Source: an uncultured Allobaculum sp. (GTDB taxonomy: Bacteria; Bacillota_I; Bacilli_A; Erysipelotrichales; Erysipelotrichaceae). From it: 36,213 nucleotides of DNA. Positions 22,721-31,269 of the stretch are shown here, one piece after another. The stretch covers positions 1 through 36,213 of the forward strand of contig CAJTLE010000012.1 in NCBI GenBank assembly GCA_910577085.1, written 5' to 3'. The notes under the pieces were generated by a model. That model had not been told where the DNA came from and did no database searches. It was given only the letters and a program-made list of their open reading frames with translations. Position numbers and translations under genes: made by a program. The stretch's first letter is position 1; every line of letters starts with the position of its first letter.

Positions 22721-24142
22721 ATGGTTTTTTCCAGTTTAGTCTTTCTGTTTGTTTTTTTCAGCCTGACTATGGCTGTTTATCTGTTTGTTCCAGGTCGTAA
22801 GCGAAATCTCGTGCTGCTCATTGCTTCATTGATTTTCTATGGCTGGGGCGGCCCGATGTATCTGCTGCTTTTGCTGACGCAGACAGTGGTCAGCTATCTG
22901 TGTGCCCTCCAGATTGCTCACACCCGAAATCCGAAAAAGAAAAAACTCTGGCTCATTGTTGAATGCGCAGCCTTGCTGGGGCTGTTAGCTTATTTTAAAT
23001 ACACACCTCTAATCGCCAGAACAATGCAGTTTCTTTCCGGTTTTCCAGAGTTTATTCCGGATATTATTCTACCCATCGGGATTTCCTTCTATACCTTTCA
23101 GCTGCTCTCTTATGTCATCGATGTCTATTGGGGAAAAGTCGAAGTACAGCGCAAATTTTCAAATCTGCTTTTATATTCTTCACTGTTTCATCAATGCATT
23201 GCTGGACCGATTGTCCGTTACCAAACAGTTGCGGATGAAATTGAAAACCGTAGAGTTTCTTTCGCAGAACTGTATTCAGGAGTTCGTCGGTTTACCATAG
23301 GGCTGGCCAAGAAAGCCATTTTAGCCAATGGAGTAGCAACTATTGCCGATTCACTGGCTTCGACAGATCCGGAAGTTCTTGCTCAGACACCGGCTTTGGG
23401 AATCTGGCTGGGTCTTCTTTGTTACATGCTTCAGATTTACCTGGATTTTTCCGCGTACTCGGATATGGCCATTGGCATGGGACAAATGGTTGGATTCCAT
23501 TACATGGAAAACTTCAATTATCCCTATATGGCTATAAGTGTTCAGGACTTCTGGAGACGCTGGCATATTTCGCTGTCGACATTCTTTCGCGACTATGTTT
23601 ACATTCCACTTGGCGGAAGCAGACAGTCCACATTGATTTATGTGCGCAACATGATTGTGGTCTGGTTTCTGACTGGACTGTGGCATGGGGCGAGCTGGAA
23701 CTTCATTTTGTGGGGATTGTATTATCTGGTTTTCTTATTATTGGAGAAATTTGTTATCCGCCAGCGCATTCCCAACGGATGGAATGTCTTCTATACCTTA
23801 TCAGTAGTTTTTGTCGGCTGGATTCTGTTTCGCTATCAGGATCTGACGATGCTCAAAGATGTCTTTGCGGGCATGTTTGGTCTGGCTTCTAATGGCTGGT
23901 TTTCCTATTCAGTGCTGACTTCTTTCTTATCGAACCTCTTTTTGATTGGTGCAGCGGTGATTGGCTGTACAAATCTGAGTGTATGGGTCGAGCGGATTCT
24001 GGCCAGAGCGGCCCTGACCAATCGGTTTTGTTTCGTCTTGTACTCATGGGAACAGATGCTTCTGCCCGTGGTACTGTTGATTCTTTCAATTCTGGCACTG
24101 ATTGGCGATGTCTACAATCCATTCCTTTATTTCCAGTTTTAG
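22721..24142 (+). CDS. MBOAT-family membrane O-acyltransferase (AlgI/DltB-like)
   Basis: ATG 22721 is used because AAAGGA precedes it and hydrophobic sequence starts at once; the upstream in-frame ATG at 22634 would add a soluble tail. The 473-residue protein has about ten membrane segments and the MBOAT signature: WRRWHISLSTFFRDYVYIPLGGSR (His282) and GLWHGASWNFILWG with the invariant catalytic His322. LPIGISFYTFQLLSY is typical of the AlgI/PatA branch. It moves acyl (usually acetyl) groups across the membrane to a surface glycan. The DHHW protein that follows 21 bases later is the expected partner. Confidence 0.95.
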   Translation: MVFSSLVFLFVFFSLTMAVYLFVPGRKRNLVLLIASLIFYGWGGPMYLLLLLTQTVVSYLCALQIAHTRNPKKKKLWLIVECAALLGLLAYFKYTPLIARTMQFLSGFPEFIPDIILPIGISFYTFQLLSYVIDVYWGKVEVQRKFSNLLLYSSLFHQCIAGPIVRYQTVADEIENRRVSFAELYSGVRRFTIGLAKKAILANGVATIADSLASTDPEVLAQTPALGIWLGLLCYMLQIYLDFSAYSDMAIGMGQMVGFHYMENFNYPYMAISVQDFWRRWHISLSTFFRDYVYIPLGGSRQSTLIYVRNMIVVWFLTGLWHGASWNFILWGLYYLVFLLLEKFVIRQRIPNGWNVFYTLSVVFVGWILFRYQDLTMLKDVFAGMFGLASNGWFSYSVLTSFLSNLFLIGAAVIGCTNLSVWVERILARAALTNRFCFVLYSWEQMLLPVVLLILSILALIGDVYNPFLYFQF

Positions 24143-24163
24143 AAAGGGGAGCGAGAAATTCTG

Positions 24164-25540
24164 ATGAAAAAACATTTTTCAAAAAGGCAAAAAAGAACTT
24201 TGCGCCTGTATCGAACAATTTCAGTCGGGCTGATTGTTCTTTGTATGGCAGTCGGAACTTTGACAGGTGTTCTTTTCTTCGCCAGACCTGTCACCTCCCA
24301 GATTGAAAACCGCACACTGACCTCTTTTCCAGCATTCAGTATCGACTCTTTTCTGGATGGCAGCTGGTTTGGGCAGATTGCCTTGTGGTATTCCGATACG
24401 TATCCAGGGCGAGACACATTACTGAAGGTTCAGCATCACTTTGATCAGCTCAAAGGCATTCAGTCCAACGAAATGGTTATTGGCGGCGGTCAGGCGGATA
24501 CGATCGGCAAAACGGGTTCGAATTCTTCAACGTCCTCCAAAGCGGCAAACAAGGATGGGACCCAAAACTCTGCTCAACCCCAACATGACACCCGGACGGA
24601 AATTCCGGATGCACACGCGCTGGCGGAAGATATTCAGGGCCAGATCATGGAAGGGTTGCTGGTGCGTGATGGAGCGGTGTATGGTGGTTATTACTTTGTC
24701 GAAGAGTCCTATAACACCTATACACAGGCGCTTGAACGGGCAGCCAAAGAGCTGGAAGGGATTACGGATGTCTATTCGATTCTGGTTCCGAATAACTCCG
24801 GCGTCCTGCTCGATCAGGAAACGCTCAATAAACTTGGCGGTTCCGATCAGAAACAGGCCATCGATTATTACTACACCAACTATTCCGATCTGATTCATTC
24901 GGTTGGAACGATTGATATACTTCGTGAACATGACAACGAATATCTCTATTATCGGACGGATCACCATTGGACGCCGCTGGGCGCTTATTACGTCTACGAA
25001 AATTTCTGCAAGGCAAAGGGCATCGAACCGGTAGATCGATCGACTCTGGAACAGATTCATTTCGAACCTTTTTATGGCTCGTATGCTTCTCAGCTGCCGG
25101 GCGTTGAGCTGAATGCAGATCAGTTTGACGGCTGGATTCCCAAAGACACCAACGCGATGAAAGTCTTTACGGATGAAGGAGGTAATCCTGACAGTGACCA
25201 GTATTATGAACATGCGATTGTGAACCCGGATCCCAATATTGATGAGTTCAATCAGTACATGCGCCTGATTGCGGGTGATCAGCCTTTTGAAGTCATCGAT
25301 AACCCGAACATTCAAGATGGGTCTTCGTGCCTGGTGATCAAAGAATCGTATGGAAATGCGTTTGTACCCTGGCTGGTGAACAACTACGATAAGGTTTACG
25401 TCATGGATTTCCGTTATTCTGATGTACCTATTGTGACCTGGTGCAAAGAGCATGAAATTGATGATCTCATTCTGATCAACAATATGCAGCTGGCTGCTTC
25501 CACCAGTGTTGCTGACCGTTATGACGCGTTGCTTCGTTGA
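24164..25540 (+). CDS. DHHW-family (AlgX/AlgJ-like) exported O-acylation partner
   Basis: The 458-residue protein has an N-terminal membrane anchor (about 19-40) and an extracellular SGNH-like domain. The family-defining RTDHHWTPLGAY has D266-H267-H268-W269, and the candidate nucleophile Ser395 lies in VIKESYGNAFVPW, followed by KVYVMDFRY. Between 110 and 145 there is a Ser/Asn/Gln-rich linker, unusual for the family. Such proteins take acyl groups delivered by the MBOAT partner and transfer them to surface polysaccharide. The two genes form an operon ended by a strong terminator. Confidence 0.92.
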   Translation: MKKHFSKRQKRTLRLYRTISVGLIVLCMAVGTLTGVLFFARPVTSQIENRTLTSFPAFSIDSFLDGSWFGQIALWYSDTYPGRDTLLKVQHHFDQLKGIQSNEMVIGGGQADTIGKTGSNSSTSSKAANKDGTQNSAQPQHDTRTEIPDAHALAEDIQGQIMEGLLVRDGAVYGGYYFVEESYNTYTQALERAAKELEGITDVYSILVPNNSGVLLDQETLNKLGGSDQKQAIDYYYTNYSDLIHSVGTIDILREHDNEYLYYRTDHHWTPLGAYYVYENFCKAKGIEPVDRSTLEQIHFEPFYGSYASQLPGVELNADQFDGWIPKDTNAMKVFTDEGGNPDSDQYYEHAIVNPDPNIDEFNQYMRLIAGDQPFEVIDNPNIQDGSSCLVIKESYGNAFVPWLVNNYDKVYVMDFRYSDVPIVTWCKEHEIDDLILINNMQLAASTSVADRYDALLR

Positions 25541-25631
25541 TTTCATTCAATACCATTCCAGACAGAATCGTCGTTCAATGGTTTGTTGATTTCTGGTCGC
25601 ATTTTCTTGGATATTGATGAAGGAACCGAAA

Positions 25632-25691
25632 CGGATTATCTGTAAACGCCTGCCTGACAGGATTTACGGACAATCCGATTTTTGCTTTTTT
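25632..25691 (+). terminator. Terminator of the MBOAT-DHHW operon
   Basis: A 15-base arm (25632-25646, CGGATTATCTGTAAA) pairs with 25663-25677 with one mismatch and one G-T pair, followed by two T-runs. Confidence 0.88.
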
Positions 25692-26017
25692 GGGAAATAT
25701 CTCTGTGATGGATTGCCTGTTTGAAGAGGCCTGTGCATGTTTGCGGATTCGAGACGTTTAAAGCTTGAAATCAGCGTCCCTGAACTGAACAAAAGTCTTC
25801 TTGTGGAAAAACGATGAATTCCTTGCCGGATAGCCAAGAAAACAAAAGAAAAGTGAAGAAAATTCCCCGGAAACAGTGTGGGAAGACTAAAATGATACTA
25901 ACAAAAACGAATGGTTGTATAAATACATATTTTATCGTGAGAAGTTTATCTGTGATTCAGTTCTTTTGCTGATCTGGGTGCTTTGAGCTAGTAAAACATG
26001 AACAGACAGCCATTCGG
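25692..26017 (+). other. Gene-free upstream region of the CAP-domain gene
   Basis: No gene is seen. An AT-rich part around 25915-25935 (TATAAATACATATTTTAT) probably contains the promoter of the CAP gene, but no -35/-10 pair is convincing. Confidence 0.4.
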
Positions 26018-26051
26018 GAAAAGAAAGGAAAAAGGAAAAGAAAGGAAAAAG
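26018..26051 (+). repeat. Tandem 17-base purine repeat carrying the ribosome site
   Basis: Two perfect copies of GAAAAGAAAGGAAAAAG (26018-26034 and 26035-26051) end five bases before the CAP gene ATG, and the coding start itself resembles a third, degenerate copy. Each unit contains AAAGGA, so the repeat supplies duplicate Shine-Dalgarno sequences. Confidence 0.8.
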
Positions 26052-26055
26052 GAAA

Positions 26056-27366
26056 ATGAAAGGGAAATATTTTGGATGGCTGCTTGGGGCAAGTCTGGCG
26101 ATCAGTACGCTGGCTCCAGCCGCCACGGTTCTGGCTGATGAACAGCCGGCTTCACCAGCATGGAGCTTTGATCTGGATGTGGACCACATTTCAGACTCTA
26201 CACGAAAATTTGTGCTTCAAAAAGCGGAGGACAGTTTCAGCAATGAAGCATCCGATGCGGATTTCGAAGAGTATGTCCATCAAATCCTGGATCCATTTGC
26301 GTTCATGGATCCTTCGACCATTGGGGCTTTGGGTTTCTTTCTGCATGAAAAAGACTACGATGCAGCCTTGATCCTGGCGCAGAGCATTCAGGCGGGTGAA
26401 AACAAGCTCAACGACGCCAATGATGCGATGACGATGGAACATCTCAAGCAGTCACTCTCTTATGTGGATGACTGCAACCGTCTGCGTAAATCTGAAGGTG
26501 TCAGTGATCTGAAAATTGCTCTTCCATTAATGGCAATTTCCATCGTCCAGACCAACACTTCGGCGCATACTGGCAATCACTCTCAGATTTATCCAGTCGG
26601 GGAGAACTTGGCCTGGGGCTATTCTATCGGGAAGCCTATGGGTCAGGGCAATCCCTTTGATGGCTGGTATACGGCCGAGAAAAATGAGTATGAAAAAACT
26701 CACGACCGCTCTGTGGCCGGTCATTATTTCAATATCATTGAATCGAAATATGGCTACACAGGGGCAGCCATCAGCACCAATGCGACAATTGGAATGACGT
26801 ATCCCACCTGCTTTGGTCAGGTTTTCGAATATTCAGGATCCAATCTTGACGCATTCACTTCGGATCAAGTTCGCTCTAAGATTGCAGCCTATGAAAAAGC
26901 GCTGGATGATGGCTCGGCTCTGCCAAAAATAGATGGTTACAACGCCATGTTCCGTCTGTACAATCCAAATTCCGGCGAACACTTCTATACGGCTTCTTTT
27001 GCGGAGAAAAAGGCTCTGGTCAGCCATGGCTGGTCCTATGAAGGATTTGGCTGGTATGCCCCAGCCAAATCTTCTCAGCCTGTCTATCGCCTGTACAATC
27101 CAAACAGTGGTGACCATCACTATACGATCAACCCGGATGAACGCACTCATCTCGTTCAAGTCGGATGGAAAGATGAAGGAACTGGCTGGTACTCTGAAAC
27201 CGAAGCGGATGCGATTCCGGTTTATCGTCAGTACAATCCGAATGCCAGAAAAGCCGGCAGCCACAACTATACAACCAATAAAAAAGAGGCCGACGGGCTG
27301 GTTGCCCGCGGCTGGAAAGATGAAGGCATTGGCTGGGGAGCTTCTTATGGATGGAATGTTCAATAG
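26056..27366 (+). CDS. Secreted CAP-domain protein with three DUF5648 repeats
   Basis: A signal peptide (1-27, cleavage after VLA) is followed by a helical region (40-150), a divergent CAP/SCP domain (about 155-260: H171 in SAHTGNHS, E183 in VGENLAWG, a W-Y-T-A-E-K helix, H223 in AGHYFNII), and three DUF5648 repeats: 298-338 (FRLYNPNSGEHFYTA ... EGFGWYAP), 344-380 and 389-430. DUF5648 repeats occur in secreted hydrolases of Gram-positive bacteria and probably bind cell-surface or host ligands. No sortase motif is present, so the protein is probably released or held through the repeats. It is followed by no obvious partner gene. Confidence 0.93.
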   Translation: MKGKYFGWLLGASLAISTLAPAATVLADEQPASPAWSFDLDVDHISDSTRKFVLQKAEDSFSNEASDADFEEYVHQILDPFAFMDPSTIGALGFFLHEKDYDAALILAQSIQAGENKLNDANDAMTMEHLKQSLSYVDDCNRLRKSEGVSDLKIALPLMAISIVQTNTSAHTGNHSQIYPVGENLAWGYSIGKPMGQGNPFDGWYTAEKNEYEKTHDRSVAGHYFNIIESKYGYTGAAISTNATIGMTYPTCFGQVFEYSGSNLDAFTSDQVRSKIAAYEKALDDGSALPKIDGYNAMFRLYNPNSGEHFYTASFAEKKALVSHGWSYEGFGWYAPAKSSQPVYRLYNPNSGDHHYTINPDERTHLVQVGWKDEGTGWYSETEADAIPVYRQYNPNARKAGSHNYTTNKKEADGLVARGWKDEGIGWGASYGWNVQ

Positions 27367-27573
27367 CAGATCTTCGCACCATCAAAACAGCTCGCTAGTC
27401 CAAGCAATCTTCTGAAGTTTAAACTGAAACTCAGTCAGAAATCAAAAACTGGATCACAAACTAAACCAGATAAACAAACTGAAACTTCCGCAAGAACAGG
27501 ATCCAATTTCTTCCTGCTTACGACTGATCCAAGTACGTAAGGCCAGATCTGGATTTCTTATGCGGGAGTTTTC

Positions 27574-28086
27574 TTATTTTGGATCGTCCAGGGCCTCCAG
27601 CAAAGCGGGCTTCCAGATGCTGATCAGTTTTTCCAGTGAACAGGCTGCATTGGCCGGTGAAGTAGACGGAACAAAAACAGGTTCAATTCCAGTTCTTGGA
27701 TACTGAAATTTCAGATAATAGCGCTCCGCTGTCCGCCCGTTACAAAGAACAGTATGAATCTTTGAATGTGCGAGCAAAGCAGACAGGTCTGTCGGGACTA
27801 CATTTGTAATGGATGCATCACTGGATCCCTTGATCGAGCAGCTGGCAATAACATCCCATACGGCCACATGATGAGTGAGCAGCAGTTTCTTTTTGGCTTC
27901 AATCGAGTCTGGAACGGGTTCATCAAATACAGCGGCCAGGACTTTCCAGAACCGATTGCAAGGATGGCCATAAAAGAATTTTTGCTCTCGGGATTTTTCT
28001 GAGGGCAGCGATCCGAGAATGAGCACCCGGCTTTGGGAGTCATAAACGGGATCAAATGGATGCGTAACTTTTGTGAGCTCAGCCAT
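27574..28086 (-). CDS. Family-6 uracil-DNA-glycosylase-type enzyme (hypoxanthine-DNA glycosylase)
   Basis: The 170-residue protein has the HDG/MUG-like pattern: VLILGSLPSEKS (22-32), FYGHPCNRFW (38-47), AVWDVI (75-80), HTVLCNGRTA and STSPANA (141-147). These are the active-site segments of family-6 DNA-deoxyinosine glycosylases, which remove deaminated adenine (hypoxanthine) from DNA in base-excision repair. AAAGGAG precedes the ATG. It is transcribed alone, convergent with the CAP gene; an imperfect long-loop hairpin lies between their stops. Confidence 0.93.
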   Translation of the reverse strand: MAELTKVTHPFDPVYDSQSRVLILGSLPSEKSREQKFFYGHPCNRFWKVLAAVFDEPVPDSIEAKKKLLLTHHVAVWDVIASCSIKGSSDASITNVVPTDLSALLAHSKIHTVLCNGRTAERYYLKFQYPRTGIEPVFVPSTSPANAACSLEKLISIWKPALLEALDDPK

Positions 28087-28552
28087 ACCGATCTCCTTTC
28101 AAAGATGAGAATTTTTTCAATGCTACTTTCCTTGTCTTCAATTACTTTACTCTTCACGTTTTGAATCCCTTTGCTTCTTGCCTTCCAAACCAGATTCCTC
28201 CCTTTGAAAACTGGAGGGCCGGATTCAGTCAGATGAAATCCGTCCTGTCCACGATCATTCGATTGTCCAGACAGGTGGAAACAGAGGACATCGCCGGTCT
28301 GCTCCCTGGGGCGGATCCAGATGGAAAAGCGAGAAAAAAGCGAGAAAAATATACAGTGAAAGCGGTTGAAACAGGTTCTTTGAGGAGTATGTGAGTATCT
28401 TACGTGCAAGATAGACGGCAAATTTTGCTAAATCGATACAATAAAGATACGGTGCCTGTCCAATCAGGCCATTTCATATCAGGCATTCCAGGTGCCTGAT
28501 CAGACGAAAAAACTGTCAGAATTGTTAATTCTGTCAAGAAAGAGAGACACTT
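28087..28552 (+). other. Divergent gene-free region with paired leader hairpins
   Basis: No gene is credited; a frame at 28161-28394 lacks a ribosome site. Near the 3' end GGTGCCTG occurs twice (28451 and 28491) and ATCAGGC twice (28463 and 28479). TGCCTG can therefore pair with either CAGGCA-type partner, giving alternative hairpins; the clearest is ATCAGGC with GCCTGAT around 28479-28500. This would lie in the leader of the zinc-ribbon gene. Confidence 0.45.
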
Positions 28553-29689
28553 ATGAAAGTATGTCCAAACTGCTTACATGAAGCCAAGGACGATGATCAG
28601 TTCTGCTCCAGATGTGGAACTCCTCTTGCTGGCCCGTCTTCGGAAAATGAGGCGGTTGATTTTACCAAGCCAGACTCTGAATCCTTGCAGCCCCCTTACA
28701 GTATGCCGGATCTTCCGGGTCAGTCGGACTCAGAACAGGCCATTCCACCTCATCCTCACAATGAGAACGAAAGAGTTCATCAGCCCAGTGACAAAATTCA
28801 GGTCCCGCCTGTTTTTAATAAGACCTCTGAACTGCACAAAGAAAGCGTAAGCAATATGAAAACGGGATTTAAGGAAGGCTGGAACAACCTGCTCCATCCC
28901 GAACCCGGCCAGAAAAAGGAACAGACGTATCGTCTATTGCTGTTACTGTTTGCGCTGATTACCATCATTGGCTTATGCATGCCGTTTACCTGGTATGGCT
29001 TCAGGGGTGTGCAAGCCGTGAACTTTGCTTTGATCGGCAGTGTCTCGGGTGCTTTGATTTTGATTGCCAAACTGATTGAATGCGGCTTTATCATCCTTAA
29101 TCGTAAGTCAGCCGTACTGGCCTGTGATGTCATTGCCAGTGCCATTCTGCTGATCAAATCGGTCTTTACATTCTTTGTTGGATCCGTGATCTCTTCCGTT
29201 ATCCAATATGAATACTATGGCTATTTTGACAGCTATGATTTGATGGAATCGATCCACCTGACTCATCCAGCATCCGGATTCTGGGTTCTGGTTCTGGCTG
29301 CCATTGTTTCCTTTGTGGTAGCAATGGTTTATGTTCTCAAGACTGGCCGCAGCCAGACAACTGCTTCCAGACCCAAGGCAGATCTGCCAAAAACACCAGA
29401 TTTCTCTAAACCGGTTCAGGACCAGCCTGTCCAGATTCCAACAAAACCTGAAACACCAAATCCAGAACCAGAACCACAGTTTGAAAAACCAGCGGTTCCT
29501 AAACCTGAGACTGTTCCGGAAGTGATCGCGCAGACTTCAGAAACTGAAGTTGTTCCTTCCGGCACCCAGGAAGCTTTTTCTCAAGAAGAAGCTGCTTCTG
29601 AATCAGCGGACACAGTCAAGGAAAGTGAATCTTCAGAAAGTACCGAGCCAGAAGAGAATTCATCGGATTCAAAGTCTGAAGCTGACTGA
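28553..29689 (+). CDS. Zinc-ribbon membrane protein
   Basis: The 378-residue protein starts with a zinc ribbon (C4-x2-C7 and C18-x2-C21, CPNC/CSRC). A long, Pro/Ser-rich disordered linker (25-120) follows, then four predicted membrane segments (TYRLLLLLFALITIIGLCM onward to WVLVLAAIVSFVVAMVYVL, about 125-262) and a Pro/Glu/Ser-rich acidic tail. Such zinc-ribbon membrane proteins are common in Firmicutes and their roles are mostly unknown. The ribosome site (AGAGAG) is weak. It is a single gene ended by a terminator. Confidence 0.92.
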   Translation: MKVCPNCLHEAKDDDQFCSRCGTPLAGPSSENEAVDFTKPDSESLQPPYSMPDLPGQSDSEQAIPPHPHNENERVHQPSDKIQVPPVFNKTSELHKESVSNMKTGFKEGWNNLLHPEPGQKKEQTYRLLLLLFALITIIGLCMPFTWYGFRGVQAVNFALIGSVSGALILIAKLIECGFIILNRKSAVLACDVIASAILLIKSVFTFFVGSVISSVIQYEYYGYFDSYDLMESIHLTHPASGFWVLVLAAIVSFVVAMVYVLKTGRSQTTASRPKADLPKTPDFSKPVQDQPVQIPTKPETPNPEPEPQFEKPAVPKPETVPEVIAQTSETEVVPSGTQEAFSQEEAASESADTVKESESSESTEPEENSSDSKSEAD

Positions 29690-29712
29690 TTTTTTTCAGA
29701 TTTGATTTTTGT

Positions 29713-29762
29713 AAGCCATTTGTCACTGCCTGAAAACAGGTGAAGATAAATGGCTTTTCTTC
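29713..29762 (+). terminator. Terminator of the zinc-ribbon gene
   Basis: Stem AAGCCATTT (29713-29721) with AAATGGCTT (29748-29756), inner CCTG-AAAA-CAGG, then T-rich sequence. Confidence 0.85.
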
Positions 29763-29892
29763 TGGTCAGATTGTGTCTTTCAAAGAAACAAACAACTCAA
29801 CGGGCACTCTTTAAATGAGGACCGAGGCAGCCAAGCCAAAACAGGTATATCCTGAAATCAAAGAAGAATCTGAAGAAATCGAGGAAATAAGA

Positions 29893-30330
29893 ATGGTATT
29901 TACAATTGAAAAGGCAGAATTTAAAGACTTTCCATCTATTTATGAACTGATCTGTACTCTGAAAGAGTGTCAGCTGGACAAAAAGCGGTTTGAAGAAATC
30001 TACTGGTCAATGCTTCAAAATCCTGATCGATATGCTTTGCTGGTGGCCAGAACAGAGAAAGAGGTGATTGGCTTTGCGGATCTTCGTTTTGAAGATCTGT
30101 TGCATCATGCCGCGAAAGTGGCAGAACTTCTTGAGCTGGTGACCAATCCGCAATGTCGATCCGAGGGCGTAGGGCAGGCCTTATTTGATAAGGCCTGTCA
30201 TATCGCCAAAGAAAGAGGCTGTGTTCAGATTGAATGCTCTCGCAATCAGCCGCGAACCAGAGCCCATGCATTTTATCTTCGCAATGGAATGAAGAATGAC
30301 CATTATGGTTTTTCTTTGCCATTGGACTGA
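29893..30330 (+). CDS. GNAT-family N-acetyltransferase
   Basis: ATG 29893 (GAGGA upstream) is preferred over ATG 29815, which would add a charged 26-residue tail. The 145-residue product shows the GNAT fold: IEKAEFKDFPSIYELI, strand LLVARTEKEVIGFADL, then VAELLELVTNPQCRSEGVGQAL with the acetyl-CoA loop R-S-E-G-V-G, and AHAFYLRNGMKND at the end. The substrate cannot be read from the sequence. No partner gene is close. Confidence 0.93.
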   Translation: MVFTIEKAEFKDFPSIYELICTLKECQLDKKRFEEIYWSMLQNPDRYALLVARTEKEVIGFADLRFEDLLHHAAKVAELLELVTNPQCRSEGVGQALFDKACHIAKERGCVQIECSRNQPRTRAHAFYLRNGMKNDHYGFSLPLD

Positions 30331-30426
30331 GGGCAGTGTTGGAAGAGGTCAGTTTGGTTCGATCAAGTCCCTGCTTGATTCAGCCAGCAGCTGACAGGCA
30401 GTCTATTCCCAGGCTTTGCCCAATGA

Positions 30427-30471
30427 AAAATCGAGACTTTCCATTTTAAGGAAAATCTCGATTTTCTTTTT
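30427..30471. terminator. Bidirectional terminator between GNAT and AAA_28 genes
   Basis: Stem AAAATCGAGA (30427-30436) with TCTCGATTTT (30456-30465) encloses a CTTTCC/GGAAA stem, with T-rich sequence on both strands. It ends both the GNAT gene and the minus-strand operon from 36 kb. Confidence 0.88.
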
Positions 30472-30512
30472 GATTCGAAAAGAATCGAACAGGAGCCTGA
30501 AGATGAACAGGC

Positions 30513-31172
30513 TCAATCAGATTCCTTTTTAGCGGCGTCGGAAACAGCGGTAGGCTTGGTTTTTTTCTGATTGTCGAGGTAGAAATCAATTGCTTTTTCC
30601 AGCAGGTCCATTTTTTCTTCAATCGTTTCGGAAGCTCCGATAAAGAAATAGTGAGGATGATCGCTCCAGGTTTCGTAAAGAACATCATCTTCGAAGGCAG
30701 CTTCCTCTTTATCTTCCGTGCGGGCTGCGTTGTTGGACAGGGTATAGGAATCCAGTGTGCTTTTGGCCGCTGTTTCAAGCTGGAAGACGGCATCATAGCG
30801 GTCATACAGGTCCTCTTTGGTCAGATTGGCGTTTTTGAGAATCTTTTCAAATAAAGGAGGCTCAAGAAAACCAAAGCCATCGAGAGCTCCCCGGTCACAG
30901 ATCATCAAGACATCTTTTCCATCCTGCAGCAGGGAAGCAGCCTTGGTAAATTCGTCTTCACGAAAGAGCAGGAGTTTGAGGACAAGCGTCTGGAAGTTAA
31001 AGTTGTCCATAGAAGAGGGGCGCCCCAGTCCGGCCAGAATGACTTCGGTTGCGGTTTCTGGAGTCACAATGACGTGATAGCCCTTTTCCTCATACCGTTT
31101 TCTCATTTCGTCCAGGGATTCTGTCTTGCCTCCTCCAGGGCCTCCGGTCAATACAATTCGAGTCAGTTTCAT
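30513..31172 (-). CDS. AAA_28-type P-loop ATP-binding protein
   Basis: The 219-residue protein has Walker A GGPGGGKT (10-17), a conserved PETATEVI segment, ICDRGALDGFGFL (the D-R-G core of AAA_28/NadR-like kinases), and NNAARTEDKEEA. AAA_28 proteins are P-loop NTPases related to nucleoside and nicotinamide-riboside kinases; the substrate is unknown. The start is uncertain: ATG 31172 and in-frame GTG 31190 both lack a close Shine-Dalgarno, although a strong AAAGGAGG lies about 40 bases upstream at 31214-31221. It lies 97 bases after the 671-residue gene with no terminator, so it is likely the last gene of that operon. Confidence 0.88.
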   Translation of the reverse strand: MKLTRIVLTGGPGGGKTESLDEMRKRYEEKGYHVIVTPETATEVILAGLGRPSSMDNFNFQTLVLKLLLFREDEFTKAASLLQDGKDVLMICDRGALDGFGFLEPPLFEKILKNANLTKEDLYDRYDAVFQLETAAKSTLDSYTLSNNAARTEDKEEAAFEDDVLYETWSDHPHYFFIGASETIEEKMDLLEKAIDFYLDNQKKTKPTAVSDAAKKESD

Positions 31173-31269
31173 TGAGCAGCACAGACGCACTCTTTTTCGT
31201 GGTTCTGCGCGTTCCTCCTTTCAGTTTTTTTGCCTGTTTTCATCAGGGGTTGGGAGGCAGGGATGTTTT

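Noticed and set aside
24527..25546. 339-codon minus-strand frame opposite the DHHW gene
   Set aside because: It is an antisense shadow full of Ile/Arg; the plus-strand frame carries a clear DHHW motif and an anchor.
27478..27573. Possible terminator between the CAP gene and the glycosylase gene
   Set aside because: The pairing arms are imperfect with a loop of about 65 bases, so it is not listed as a terminator.
28161..28394. 77-codon frame between the glycosylase and the zinc-ribbon gene
   Set aside because: No ribosome site and no family pattern; the region looks like untranslated leader and spacer.
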